Shown: positions 18,237 through 25,827 of the stretch, in pieces | Numbering within the stretch: the stretch's first letter is position 1 | Layout of the letters: each line of letters starts with the position of its first letter | Assembly (NCBI RefSeq): GCF_000717345.1 | Contig: NZ_JNZA01000033.1 | Location: 1-64,000, forward strand | DNA from: Streptomyces lydicus | GTDB lineage: Bacteria > Actinomycetota > Actinomycetes > Streptomycetales > Streptomycetaceae | Direction of reading: 5' to 3' | DNA: 64,000 nt | The notes under the pieces: model-generated | Databases searched by the model: none | Told to the model about the DNA's origin: nothing | The model's input: only the letters and a program-made list of their open reading frames with translations | Position numbers and translations under genes: made by a program

Positions 18237-18770
18237 ATGCAGGCGGCGTTTCTGGTGGCCCCCCAGGGCACCGAACAGGTCGAGCTGACCGAGCCGTGGC
18301 AGGCGGTGACCACGGCGAACGGCACCCCGAAGCTGATCTCCACCGCCACGGGAAAGGTCCAGGCGTTCCACCACCTGGACAAGGCGGACACCTTCCCCGT
18401 CGATCTGACCGTGGACGAAGCCACCGAGGCGGACTTCGACGGGCTGGTGCTGCCCGGTGGGGTGGCCAACCCGGACGCGTTGCGCCTGGACAAGCGGGCC
18501 GTGGCCCTCGTCCGGTCGTTCTTCGACGCCGGGAAGCCGGTGGCGGCCATCTGCCACGCGCCCTGGACCCTGATCGAGGCCGAGGTGGTGCGCGGCCGCA
18601 CGCTGACCTCCTGGCCGAGCCTGCGGACCGACCTGCGCAACGCCGGCGCCACCTGGGTCGACGAACAGGTGAAGATCTGCACGGCCGGCCCGAACACCCT
18701 GATCACCAGCCGCAAGCCGGCCGATCTGCCCGCCTTCTGCGAGGCATTCCTCGCGGAGTTCTCGCACTAG
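18237..18770 (+). CDS. DJ-1/PfpI-family protein
   Basis: A 177-residue class I glutamine-amidotransferase-like protein. It shows DGLVLPGGVANPD and the nucleophile elbow AICHAPWTLIEA, whose Cys is the expected reactive residue. Family members act as chaperones, deglycases or stress hydrolases. The start is uncertain: ATG 18237, with AAGGGA about 10 bases upstream, or in-frame GTG 18228. It lies 94 bp after the hydrolase gene on the same strand. Confidence 0.9.
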   Translation: MQAAFLVAPQGTEQVELTEPWQAVTTANGTPKLISTATGKVQAFHHLDKADTFPVDLTVDEATEADFDGLVLPGGVANPDALRLDKRAVALVRSFFDAGKPVAAICHAPWTLIEAEVVRGRTLTSWPSLRTDLRNAGATWVDEQVKICTAGPNTLITSRKPADLPAFCEAFLAEFSH

Positions 18771-18772
18771 GC

Positions 18773-18799
18773 GGCGGGCCCCGCCCTACGGGGCCCGCC
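18773..18799. terminator. Strong hairpin between convergent genes
   Basis: GGCGGGCCCCG (18773-18783) and CGGGGCCCGCC (18789-18799) form a perfect 11-bp stem with a 5-nt loop. It fills the gap between the PfpI-type stop and the treZ stop and can act in both directions. Confidence 0.7.
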
Positions 18800-20572
18800 C
18801 TACGGCCCCAGCACCACCACAGACTCCGGTGGCAGCCGCAGCACGCCGTCCGCGCCGGGGAGCCGGGCCTCCGGCCAGCCCGCCAGAACCTCCAGGCTCC
18901 GCCCGGTGAGGCCGACGGGAACGGAGGCCGTCGCCCCGCGCCCGAAGTTGACCGCCACCCGCACCGGACCCCGGCGCAGCAGCAGCCAGCGGGCGTCCTC
19001 GTCGAAGGTCACTTCCGTGTGGCGGGGATCCGGGTCGGTCAGCGCCGGCAGCTCGCGGCGGAGGGCCAGCAGCGTACGGTGCCAGGCGAGCAGCGAGTCG
19101 TGCGGTGCGAGGACCGGTTCGCTCCAGTCCAGGACGCAGCGGTCGCGGGTGGCCGGATCCTGCGGGTCGGGCCACTCACCGGCGTCGCCCGCCCAGTCGT
19201 GCGCGGCGAACTCACGCCGCCGGCCGGCGCGTACCGCCTCCGCCAGCTCCGGATCCGTGTGGTCGGTGAAGTACTGCCAGGGGGTGGTGGCCCCCCACTC
19301 CTCGCCCATGAACAGCATCGGGGTGAACGGCGAGCACAGCACCAGCGCGGCCGCGCCGGCGAGCAGCCCGGCGGGCAGACTCGCCGCGAGCCGGTCGCCG
19401 AGCGCGCGGTTGCCGATCTGGTCGTGCGTCTGGGCGTAGGCCAGCAGCCGGTACGCGGGCGTGGTCCGCAGGTCGAGCGGCGCGCCGTGCGGCCCGCCGC
19501 GGAAGCTGGAGTACGTACCGTCGTGGAAGAAGCCGCCGGTCAGCGTCTTGGCCAGGGCGGCGAGCGGGGCCCGCGCGAAGTCGGCGTAGTAGCCCTGGGA
19601 TTCACCGGTCAGCGCGGTGTGCAGGGCATGGTGGAAGTCGTCGTTCCACTGGGCGTGCAGCCCCTGGCCGCCGCTCTCCCGCGGCGCCGTGGTGCGCGGA
19701 TCGTTCAGGTCGGACTCGCCGATCAGGAACAGCGGACGCCCCAGCCGGGCGGCCAGCCCGTCCACCGCGGCGGAGAGCTTGGCGAGGAAGTGCGGGGTGC
19801 GGTCGTCGTGCAGCGCGTGGACCGCGTCCAGCCGCAGCCCGTCGAGCCGGTAGTCGCGCAGCCAGGACAGCGCGCTGCCGAGGAAGTAGCCACGCACCTC
19901 GTCCGAGCCGGGGGCGTCGAGGTTGACCGCCGCGCCCCACGGCGTGTGGTGGGTGTCGGTGAAGTACGGCCCGAATGCCGGGAGATGGTTGCCGGACGGG
20001 CCGAGGTGGTTGTGCACCACGTCGAGCACCACGCCCAGCCCGAGGCCGTGTGCCGCGTCCACGAACCGCTTGAGCCCCTCGGGCCCGCCGTACGGCTCGT
20101 GCACCGCCCAGGGCGCCACCCCGTCGTAGCCCCAGCCGTGCGTGCCGGGGAAGGGGCAGACGGGCATCAGCTCGACATGGGTGACGCCCAAATCGGCGAG
20201 GTGGCGCAGCCGGGCGGCCGCCGCGTCGAACGTGCCCTCCGGGGTGTACGTGCCGACGTGCAGCTCGTAGAGGACCGCGCCGGGCAGCGGGCGGCCGGAC
20301 CACGGGTGCCGCCAGCCGAACCGGTCGTGGTCGACCACCGCCGCGGGCCCGTCGGGGCCCTCCGGCAGCCGCGCCGCGCGCGGGTCAGGCAGCGGCGGAC
20401 CCCCGTCGAGCCGGAAGACATAGCGGTCCCCGTCCGCGGCCGGCGCCTCGGCGCGCCACCAGCCGTCCCGGTCGCCGTCGCGCTCCATCGGGACCGGCGG
20501 CCGGCCGGCCCGGTCCCCGGCCCACTGGAGGGCGACCCGCCCGGCGCGCGGCGCCCACACCTCGAACAGCAC
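18800..20572 (-). CDS. treZ: Malto-oligosyltrehalose trehalohydrolase
   Basis: A 590-residue GH13 enzyme that releases trehalose from maltooligosyl-trehalose made by TreY. It has an N-terminal carbohydrate-binding fold (WAPRAGRVALQW), ELHVGTYTPEGTF, nucleophile Asp249 in DGLRLDAVHAL, acid/base Glu286 in LFLIGESD, and AQTHDQIGN. The GTG at 20572 has AAGGAGG with ideal spacing. treY and glgX lie on the same strand, but about 5 kb and four genes away, so treZ must have its own promoter. Confidence 0.95.
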   Translation of the reverse strand: MLFEVWAPRAGRVALQWAGDRAGRPPVPMERDGDRDGWWRAEAPAADGDRYVFRLDGGPPLPDPRAARLPEGPDGPAAVVDHDRFGWRHPWSGRPLPGAVLYELHVGTYTPEGTFDAAAARLRHLADLGVTHVELMPVCPFPGTHGWGYDGVAPWAVHEPYGGPEGLKRFVDAAHGLGLGVVLDVVHNHLGPSGNHLPAFGPYFTDTHHTPWGAAVNLDAPGSDEVRGYFLGSALSWLRDYRLDGLRLDAVHALHDDRTPHFLAKLSAAVDGLAARLGRPLFLIGESDLNDPRTTAPRESGGQGLHAQWNDDFHHALHTALTGESQGYYADFARAPLAALAKTLTGGFFHDGTYSSFRGGPHGAPLDLRTTPAYRLLAYAQTHDQIGNRALGDRLAASLPAGLLAGAAALVLCSPFTPMLFMGEEWGATTPWQYFTDHTDPELAEAVRAGRRREFAAHDWAGDAGEWPDPQDPATRDRCVLDWSEPVLAPHDSLLAWHRTLLALRRELPALTDPDPRHTEVTFDEDARWLLLRRGPVRVAVNFGRGATASVPVGLTGRSLEVLAGWPEARLPGADGVLRLPPESVVVLGP

Positions 20573-20767
20573 GACCGTCCTCCTTCGTCCGCTCCGGTAC
20601 GACCCAAGCACGTCGGAGCGCCGCCGGACAGCCCGACGTGGCGGTACGGGCCGACATCGCGCCAACGAGCCACCGCACCGGCCCGTTCCGGCGAGCCCGG
20701 CCGGCCCGCCGTCCCCACCGCCCTGCATCGCCTGGACAGCGGCTCGCGCCGGCCGGACAATCACCGC

Positions 20768-21313
20768 ATGACTTCGCTCGAGTTCCCCGCGCGGCCGGCG
20801 CGTCCGTCCGATGCCGACCGGGAACGCGCCCTCGACCTGCTGCGCGACGGCGCGGCACAGGGACGGCTCTCCCAGGACACCTTCCTGCGGCGCATGGAAC
20901 TCGTCCTCACCGCCCAGCAGCACTCCGAACTCGACCTGGCGACGGCCGACTTGGAGAGCCGCGGCAAGGTCCAGGGGCTGCTGCTGCGGATGGTCGGCCG
21001 GGCGTCGGCGTTCAACCTCCGGGTGCGCCGGGCCTGGCGCATGGAGCGGCTGCCCAAGCTCCTGCTGCCGGAGCCCGGGCCCCTCCCGCTGCTCATAGGG
21101 CGCGCCCCCGGCGTGGGCCTCCGGCTCAACCACGAGACGGTCTCCCGCGCCCACGCCGAACTCCGCAGCGACGGCAAGGGCTGGATGCTGCGCGACCTCG
21201 GCTCCACCAACGGCACCTGCGTCAACGGCCGCCGGGTGGTCGGCGAGGTCCCCGTCGGCCCCGGCGACCACATCACCTTCGGCCGGGTGGACTACGTCCT
21301 GACGGAGCGCTGA
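20768..21313 (+). CDS. DUF1707 and FHA domain protein
   Basis: A 181-residue protein. Residues 12-63 form a DUF1707 (SHOCT-like) region, RPSDADRERALDLLRDG onwards. Residues 106-175 form a forkhead-associated domain with IGRAPG, SRAHAEL and DLGSTNGT, which bind phosphothreonine. It is a likely reader of Ser/Thr kinase signals. There are no membrane helices. It is divergent from treZ. Its last 22 bp overlap the end of the convergent OtrA-like gene. Confidence 0.9.
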   Translation: MTSLEFPARPARPSDADRERALDLLRDGAAQGRLSQDTFLRRMELVLTAQQHSELDLATADLESRGKVQGLLLRMVGRASAFNLRVRRAWRMERLPKLLLPEPGPLPLLIGRAPGVGLRLNHETVSRAHAELRSDGKGWMLRDLGSTNGTCVNGRRVVGEVPVGPGDHITFGRVDYVLTER

Positions 21314-23268
21314 GGCGCCTCCTCGTGCCCGGCCGGCACCGGCCGGTCGCCCGACGGATACGACATCCACACCCCTTCCCCGTGCGTCAGGCCCGGCAAC
21401 GCCGCCTCGGCCGGGCCCGCCTGACGCGCCGGAATCACCCCGCTCACCAGCCAGGACCGCAGGCCGCCGGAGGTGTCGGACAGCTCCGCGCCCAGCGCGC
21501 CCAGCCGGGCGGTCACCGCCGCCAGCGCGCTGACCGGGATCTCCGCCTCGAAGGCGTGGCAGGGCTCGTAGACCTGGGTGCCGGCCCGTTCCAGGGCCTG
21601 CAGCAGCACCACGGGCGTGATCGCGCGGAAGTGCCCGGCGGTGCTGAGCGGCCCGACGAAGCCGGAACGCGTCAGCACCACCCGGCAGTCGGTCACCGCC
21701 CGGCCGCGCGGGCCCCGTCGCAGGGTGGCCTGCACGGACTCCTCGATGGCCTGGTGGAAGCCGTGCGGCAGGGCGCCCAGTTCGGTCTCGTAGGTGAAGA
21801 CCGGGCCGGAGCCGTGGGCGCCCGGCTCGACCCGCAACCCGACCGTGGCCCACTCCCCGACGTGCCGGCGCCCCTCGATCTCGTGGCATGCCTCGCCGGT
21901 GCCGCGCGGCCGCTCGACGCACAGCACCCGGCTCGGCGCGAACCCGGCCGCGATGCCGTAGTCGTCGTGCAGGGTGGCCGCGATGATCTCCTTCTGCACC
22001 TCGCCGTGCAGCAGCACCGACGTCGCGCCGTCGGGCGCCGGGCGGACCTGGAGCAGCGGGTCCTGGTCGGCGAGGGCCAGCAGCGCGGCGCGCAGCGCGG
22101 CGGACCGCGCCGGGTCGTCGGCCCGGACGACGGTCTCCAGCGTGGGGGAGGCGAACAGCTCGGCGGCGCCGGTGTCGTCGCCCGGCGGGCCGAGGCGGTC
22201 CCCGGTACGGATGCCGGGCAGCCCGCGGAGCACCGCGATGTTGCCGGGCGTGAGGGGCCCGTCCTCGCCGGGTGCCCGGCCGACGACGTCGAGTGCGGTG
22301 ATCCGGCCGGTCAGCGGCCCGCGCGCGTCGGCCGGGGCGCCGGGGCGGTGCCACTCGATCTGCTGGCGGGGCCGCAACTCGCCGCCGAAGAGCCGGAGAA
22401 AGGCCCTGCGCTCGCCCTTCGGTGGCTGGTGCACGGCGAAGACCGTGCCGCGCGGCGGACCGCCCGGGGCGGCCGGGGCCGGCGGGATCAGCCGCACCAT
22501 CCCCTCGATGAGTGGGCCGACGCCCTGGCCGGCGAGCGCCGAACCGAAGTACAGCGGGTGCAGCGAACCGTCGGCCGTCCGGGCGGCCAGCGCCGCGGCC
22601 AGCCGCTCCGCGGTCAGCGGCGCGCCGCCTTCCGGCTCCCGCCCCGGCCCCTCGGGCGGCCCGTCCACCAGCAGGGCGAGTACGGACTCGTCGACCTCGG
22701 CCACCGCTTCGGCGATCCGCTCGCGGACCCGCGGCTCCGTCAGGTCGTACGGCACCGAGCGGGCCTGCGGGGTGCCGAGGCCGGTCACCGACGTCATCGG
22801 GACGGCGGTGGGCGCCAGCAGGCGGTGGATGTCGCGGACCAGCTCCTCGCCCCGGGCGCCGGCCCGGTCGATCTTGTTGACGAAGAGCAGGGTGGGCAGC
22901 CGCAGTCGCCGCAGGGTCTTCATCAGCACCCTGGTCCTGGCCTGGACGCCCTCCACCGCGGACAGCAGCAGCACGGCGCCGTCGAGCACCCCCAGGGCGC
23001 GTTCGACCTCGGCGATGAAGTCGGAGTGGCCGGGGGTGTCGAGGAGATTTACCTGGACGTCGCCGACGGTGAAGGAGGCGACGGCCGAGCGGATGGTGAT
23101 GCCGCGCTGCCGCTCCAGCGCGCCGGTGTCGGTGCAGGTGTCACCGGAGTCGACGCTGCCGAGCCGGCCGATGGTGCCGGTGTCGAACAGCAGCCGCTCG
23201 GTGAGGCTGGTCTTACCCGCGTCGACGTGGGCGAGAATCCCGATATTGAGGGTGTGACGGATGCGCAT
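21292..23268 (-). CDS. OtrA/TetM-like ribosomal protection GTPase
   Basis: A 658-residue translational GTPase of the EF-G/Tet family: G1 AHVDAGKTSL, G3 DTPGHSDF, G4 NKIDRAG, then EF-G domains II-V. The N-terminus NIGILAHVDAGKTSLTER and RGITIRSAVASF closely match the OtrA-type tetracycline resistance proteins of Streptomyces, which remove tetracycline from the ribosome. No tetracycline biosynthesis genes are near, so resistance is inferred; a housekeeping role in translation rescue is an alternative. Start ATG 23268 opens MRIRHTLNIGILAH. Confidence 0.88.
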   Translation of the reverse strand: MRIRHTLNIGILAHVDAGKTSLTERLLFDTGTIGRLGSVDSGDTCTDTGALERQRGITIRSAVASFTVGDVQVNLLDTPGHSDFIAEVERALGVLDGAVLLLSAVEGVQARTRVLMKTLRRLRLPTLLFVNKIDRAGARGEELVRDIHRLLAPTAVPMTSVTGLGTPQARSVPYDLTEPRVRERIAEAVAEVDESVLALLVDGPPEGPGREPEGGAPLTAERLAAALAARTADGSLHPLYFGSALAGQGVGPLIEGMVRLIPPAPAAPGGPPRGTVFAVHQPPKGERRAFLRLFGGELRPRQQIEWHRPGAPADARGPLTGRITALDVVGRAPGEDGPLTPGNIAVLRGLPGIRTGDRLGPPGDDTGAAELFASPTLETVVRADDPARSAALRAALLALADQDPLLQVRPAPDGATSVLLHGEVQKEIIAATLHDDYGIAAGFAPSRVLCVERPRGTGEACHEIEGRRHVGEWATVGLRVEPGAHGSGPVFTYETELGALPHGFHQAIEESVQATLRRGPRGRAVTDCRVVLTRSGFVGPLSTAGHFRAITPVVLLQALERAGTQVYEPCHAFEAEIPVSALAAVTARLGALGAELSDTSGGLRSWLVSGVIPARQAGPAEAALPGLTHGEGVWMSYPSGDRPVPAGHEEAPQRSVRT

Positions 23269-23422
23269 GGGTGAGTGAGTCCTCGAGAACTGACGTCCGG
23301 TAGGGGCGCTGGGTCGTTCCGAGGAATCCGCGCATTCCGTGCTCCTGAGCAGTGGGTCGTGGGTACGGCGCCATGGTCGCAGACCCGCGCGGTACCGCAA
23401 CCGAATTACCCGGGCAGCGGTG

Positions 23423-24841
23423 TCAGTGCTGGTGCAGCCCCCGGCCCGCCAGGGTCAGAAAGGTCTCGCCCACCGCTTCCGAGAGGGTCGGGTGGGGGTG
23501 GATGTGCTGCGCGACGTCGAGGGGTTCGGCGTCCCAGGCCACCATCAGCTGGCTCTCGGCGATCAGCTCCGAGACGTGCGGGCCCACGAGGTGGACACCC
23601 AGGACGGCCCCGGTGGCCTCGCCACCCGCGCCGTCCGCCGCCACCACCGCCTTCACCAGGCCGCCCTGCCCGTGGACCATCCCCTTCGCGACGGCCGTCA
23701 GCGGCAGCGAGTTGACCCTGACGTCCAGGCCGCGGGCCCGCGCCTCGGCCTCCGTCAGCCCGACGGCGGCGGTCTGCGGCGCGGAGTACGTCACCCTGGG
23801 CACGGTCGCGTAGTCCACCGGGCGGGACGGGATCCCGGCGAGCGTCTCGGCGACCAACAGGCCCTCCGCGAAGGACGCGTGGGCCAGCCCGAGCGAGGGC
23901 GGCGGCAGCAGGTCACCGACCACATGGATGCCGGGAACGGCGGTCTCCAGCCGGGACCAGTCGGCGGGCGGCAGGAAACCGCGCGGGTCGGTGGCCAGCC
24001 CGGCGGCCGCCAGGTCCAGCCCGTCGGTCACCGGGACCCGGCCCACCGCGACCAGCAGCCGCTCGGCCCCGATCACCGTCTCCGCGCCGGCGGCGGTGCG
24101 GACCGTGGCCCGCACCCCGTCGTCCAGCACCTCGGCGCCGGTGAGCGTCGCGCCCGTACGAACCGTGATGCCGCGCTTCTTCAGCCCGCGCGCCAGGTGG
24201 CGGCTGACGTCCGCGTCCTCCAGCGGGAGCAGCCGGTCCGCGGCCTCGACGAGGGTCACCTCGGCGCCCATGGAGCGGTGGAAGGACGCGTACTCGACGC
24301 CGATCGCCCCGCCGCCCAACACCAGGACCGACCGCGGGAGTTCGGCGGCGAAGAGCGCGTCGTCACTGGTGACCACCGGGCCCCCGGCGGTGAGCCCCGG
24401 CAGCATCCGCGGCCGCGAGCCGGTGGCCAGCACGATGCCGCGCCGGGCGGTGAAGGGACCGGCGCCCTCGATGACGACCGTACGGGGGCCGGTCAGCCGG
24501 GCCGTACCGTGCACGACCCGCACACCAGCCGCGGCCAGCCGGCCGGTCACGCCCTGGTGGTTGCGGGCGACGATGGCGTCCCGGGTGGCCACCAGGGCGG
24601 ACCAGTCGACGGAGTCCAGCGTGGCCTTCACCCCCCACCGCTCACGGGCCTCGGCGATGCCGTCCACCAGCTCGGCCGCGTGCAGCATGGCCTTGCTGGG
24701 GATGCAGCCGCGGTGCAGACAGGTGCCGCCGACCAGAGCGCGTTCGGCCAGGACCACGCGCAGGCCAAGGGAGGCGGCACGCAGCGCCGTGCCGTAGCCA
24801 CCGGTGCCGCCGCCGATGATGATCACGTCTGTTTCGTTCAT
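23423..24841 (-). CDS. lpdA: Dihydrolipoamide dehydrogenase
   Basis: A 472-residue FAD/NAD disulfide oxidoreductase. It shows the FAD loop IIGGGTGGYG, redox disulfide Cys41/Cys46 (GGTCLHRGCIPSK), NAD loop LVLGGGAIGVEYAS, and C-terminal catalytic HPHPTLSE. It oxidises the dihydrolipoyl groups of 2-oxoacid dehydrogenase or glycine cleavage complexes. No E1/E2 genes are adjacent, so it may serve several complexes. It is divergent from a LysR-type regulator, 98 bp apart, which may control it. Confidence 0.94.
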   Translation of the reverse strand: MNETDVIIIGGGTGGYGTALRAASLGLRVVLAERALVGGTCLHRGCIPSKAMLHAAELVDGIAEARERWGVKATLDSVDWSALVATRDAIVARNHQGVTGRLAAAGVRVVHGTARLTGPRTVVIEGAGPFTARRGIVLATGSRPRMLPGLTAGGPVVTSDDALFAAELPRSVLVLGGGAIGVEYASFHRSMGAEVTLVEAADRLLPLEDADVSRHLARGLKKRGITVRTGATLTGAEVLDDGVRATVRTAAGAETVIGAERLLVAVGRVPVTDGLDLAAAGLATDPRGFLPPADWSRLETAVPGIHVVGDLLPPPSLGLAHASFAEGLLVAETLAGIPSRPVDYATVPRVTYSAPQTAAVGLTEAEARARGLDVRVNSLPLTAVAKGMVHGQGGLVKAVVAADGAGGEATGAVLGVHLVGPHVSELIAESQLMVAWDAEPLDVAQHIHPHPTLSEAVGETFLTLAGRGLHQH

Positions 24842-24939
24842 GCGCCCAAGCCTCGTCCCACCTGCGGTGATGAGTCCAAGGCAAGTTTTCTCTCCCTCCC
24901 ATGAGTAGGGTGCATGGCGCAGACGAACAGGGGGCGGGG

Positions 24940-25821
24940 ATGAGTCTTCGGCAGATGGAGTACCTGGTCGCGGTCGTCGAGGAGGAGTCCTTCACCCGCG
25001 CCGCCGAGGCCCTGCACGTCACCCAGTCCGCGCTCTCCCACCAGATCAAGGCGCTGGAACGGGAGGTCGGCGGGCCGCTGCTGGAGCGGATGACCCGCGG
25101 GGTGCGCCTGACCCCGATGGGCCGGGCCTACTTCCCGCACGCCGAACTCGCCGTCCGCAGCGCCCGGCAGGCCCGGCGCGCCGCGCTGGCCGCGGGCGGC
25201 GCGCAGAGCGGTGAACTGCACCTCGCCACCGTGCACGCCCACGCGATCGGGGTGCTGCCGCAGGTCTGCGCGCGCTGGGTCCGCGAGCACCCCGGCGTAC
25301 GGCTGGTGCTCCACGAGTACGCCACCACCGAGGAGCTCCACGAGCACATGACGCGCGGCGTCGCGGACCTGGCGCTCGGCCCGCGCCCCGAGGGCTGGCA
25401 GGGCCCGGTCACCGTCGTCGGCCGGGAACGGATCGTGCTGGTAGTGCCGCACGGCGATCCGCTCGCGGGGCGGGAGTCGGTGCGGCTGGCGGAGCTGGCG
25501 GACCGCTCGTGGGTGCGCTGCAGCCTGGAGCCGGTGGTCGAGGGGCGACGCTGGCTGGACCGGGAGTGCGAGCGGGTGGGCTTCACCCCGCGGACCGCCG
25601 TCCGCACCCAGCACAGCTCCACCGCCGTCCGGATGGCGTCCGCGGGCGTCGGTGTCCTGCTCACCGCGGCCCACGAACTCACCGGTCTGGACTGTGCGGC
25701 CGTGCCCACCGACCCGCCGTGGCGCCGCGACATCACGGTCTTCTCCCGCCTTGAACTGACCGGCGCGGCCGCGGAGTTCACCGAGCTGCTGCGGGGCGGT
25801 GCGGGCCCGGACGCCGGCTGA
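24940..25821 (+). CDS. LysR-family transcriptional regulator
   Basis: A 293-residue regulator with an N-terminal winged helix-turn-helix (QMEYLVAVVEEESFTRAAEALHVTQSALSHQIKALE) and a C-terminal substrate-binding domain. The ATG at 24940 is preceded by GGGGCGGGG. It is divergent from lpdA, the usual LysR layout, so lpdA is the likely target. The effector is unknown. The stop is 6 bp from the convergent treY stop. Confidence 0.92.
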   Translation: MSLRQMEYLVAVVEEESFTRAAEALHVTQSALSHQIKALEREVGGPLLERMTRGVRLTPMGRAYFPHAELAVRSARQARRAALAAGGAQSGELHLATVHAHAIGVLPQVCARWVREHPGVRLVLHEYATTEELHEHMTRGVADLALGPRPEGWQGPVTVVGRERIVLVVPHGDPLAGRESVRLAELADRSWVRCSLEPVVEGRRWLDRECERVGFTPRTAVRTQHSSTAVRMASAGVGVLLTAAHELTGLDCAAVPTDPPWRRDITVFSRLELTGAAAEFTELLRGGAGPDAG

Positions 25822-25827
25822 CCGGCC

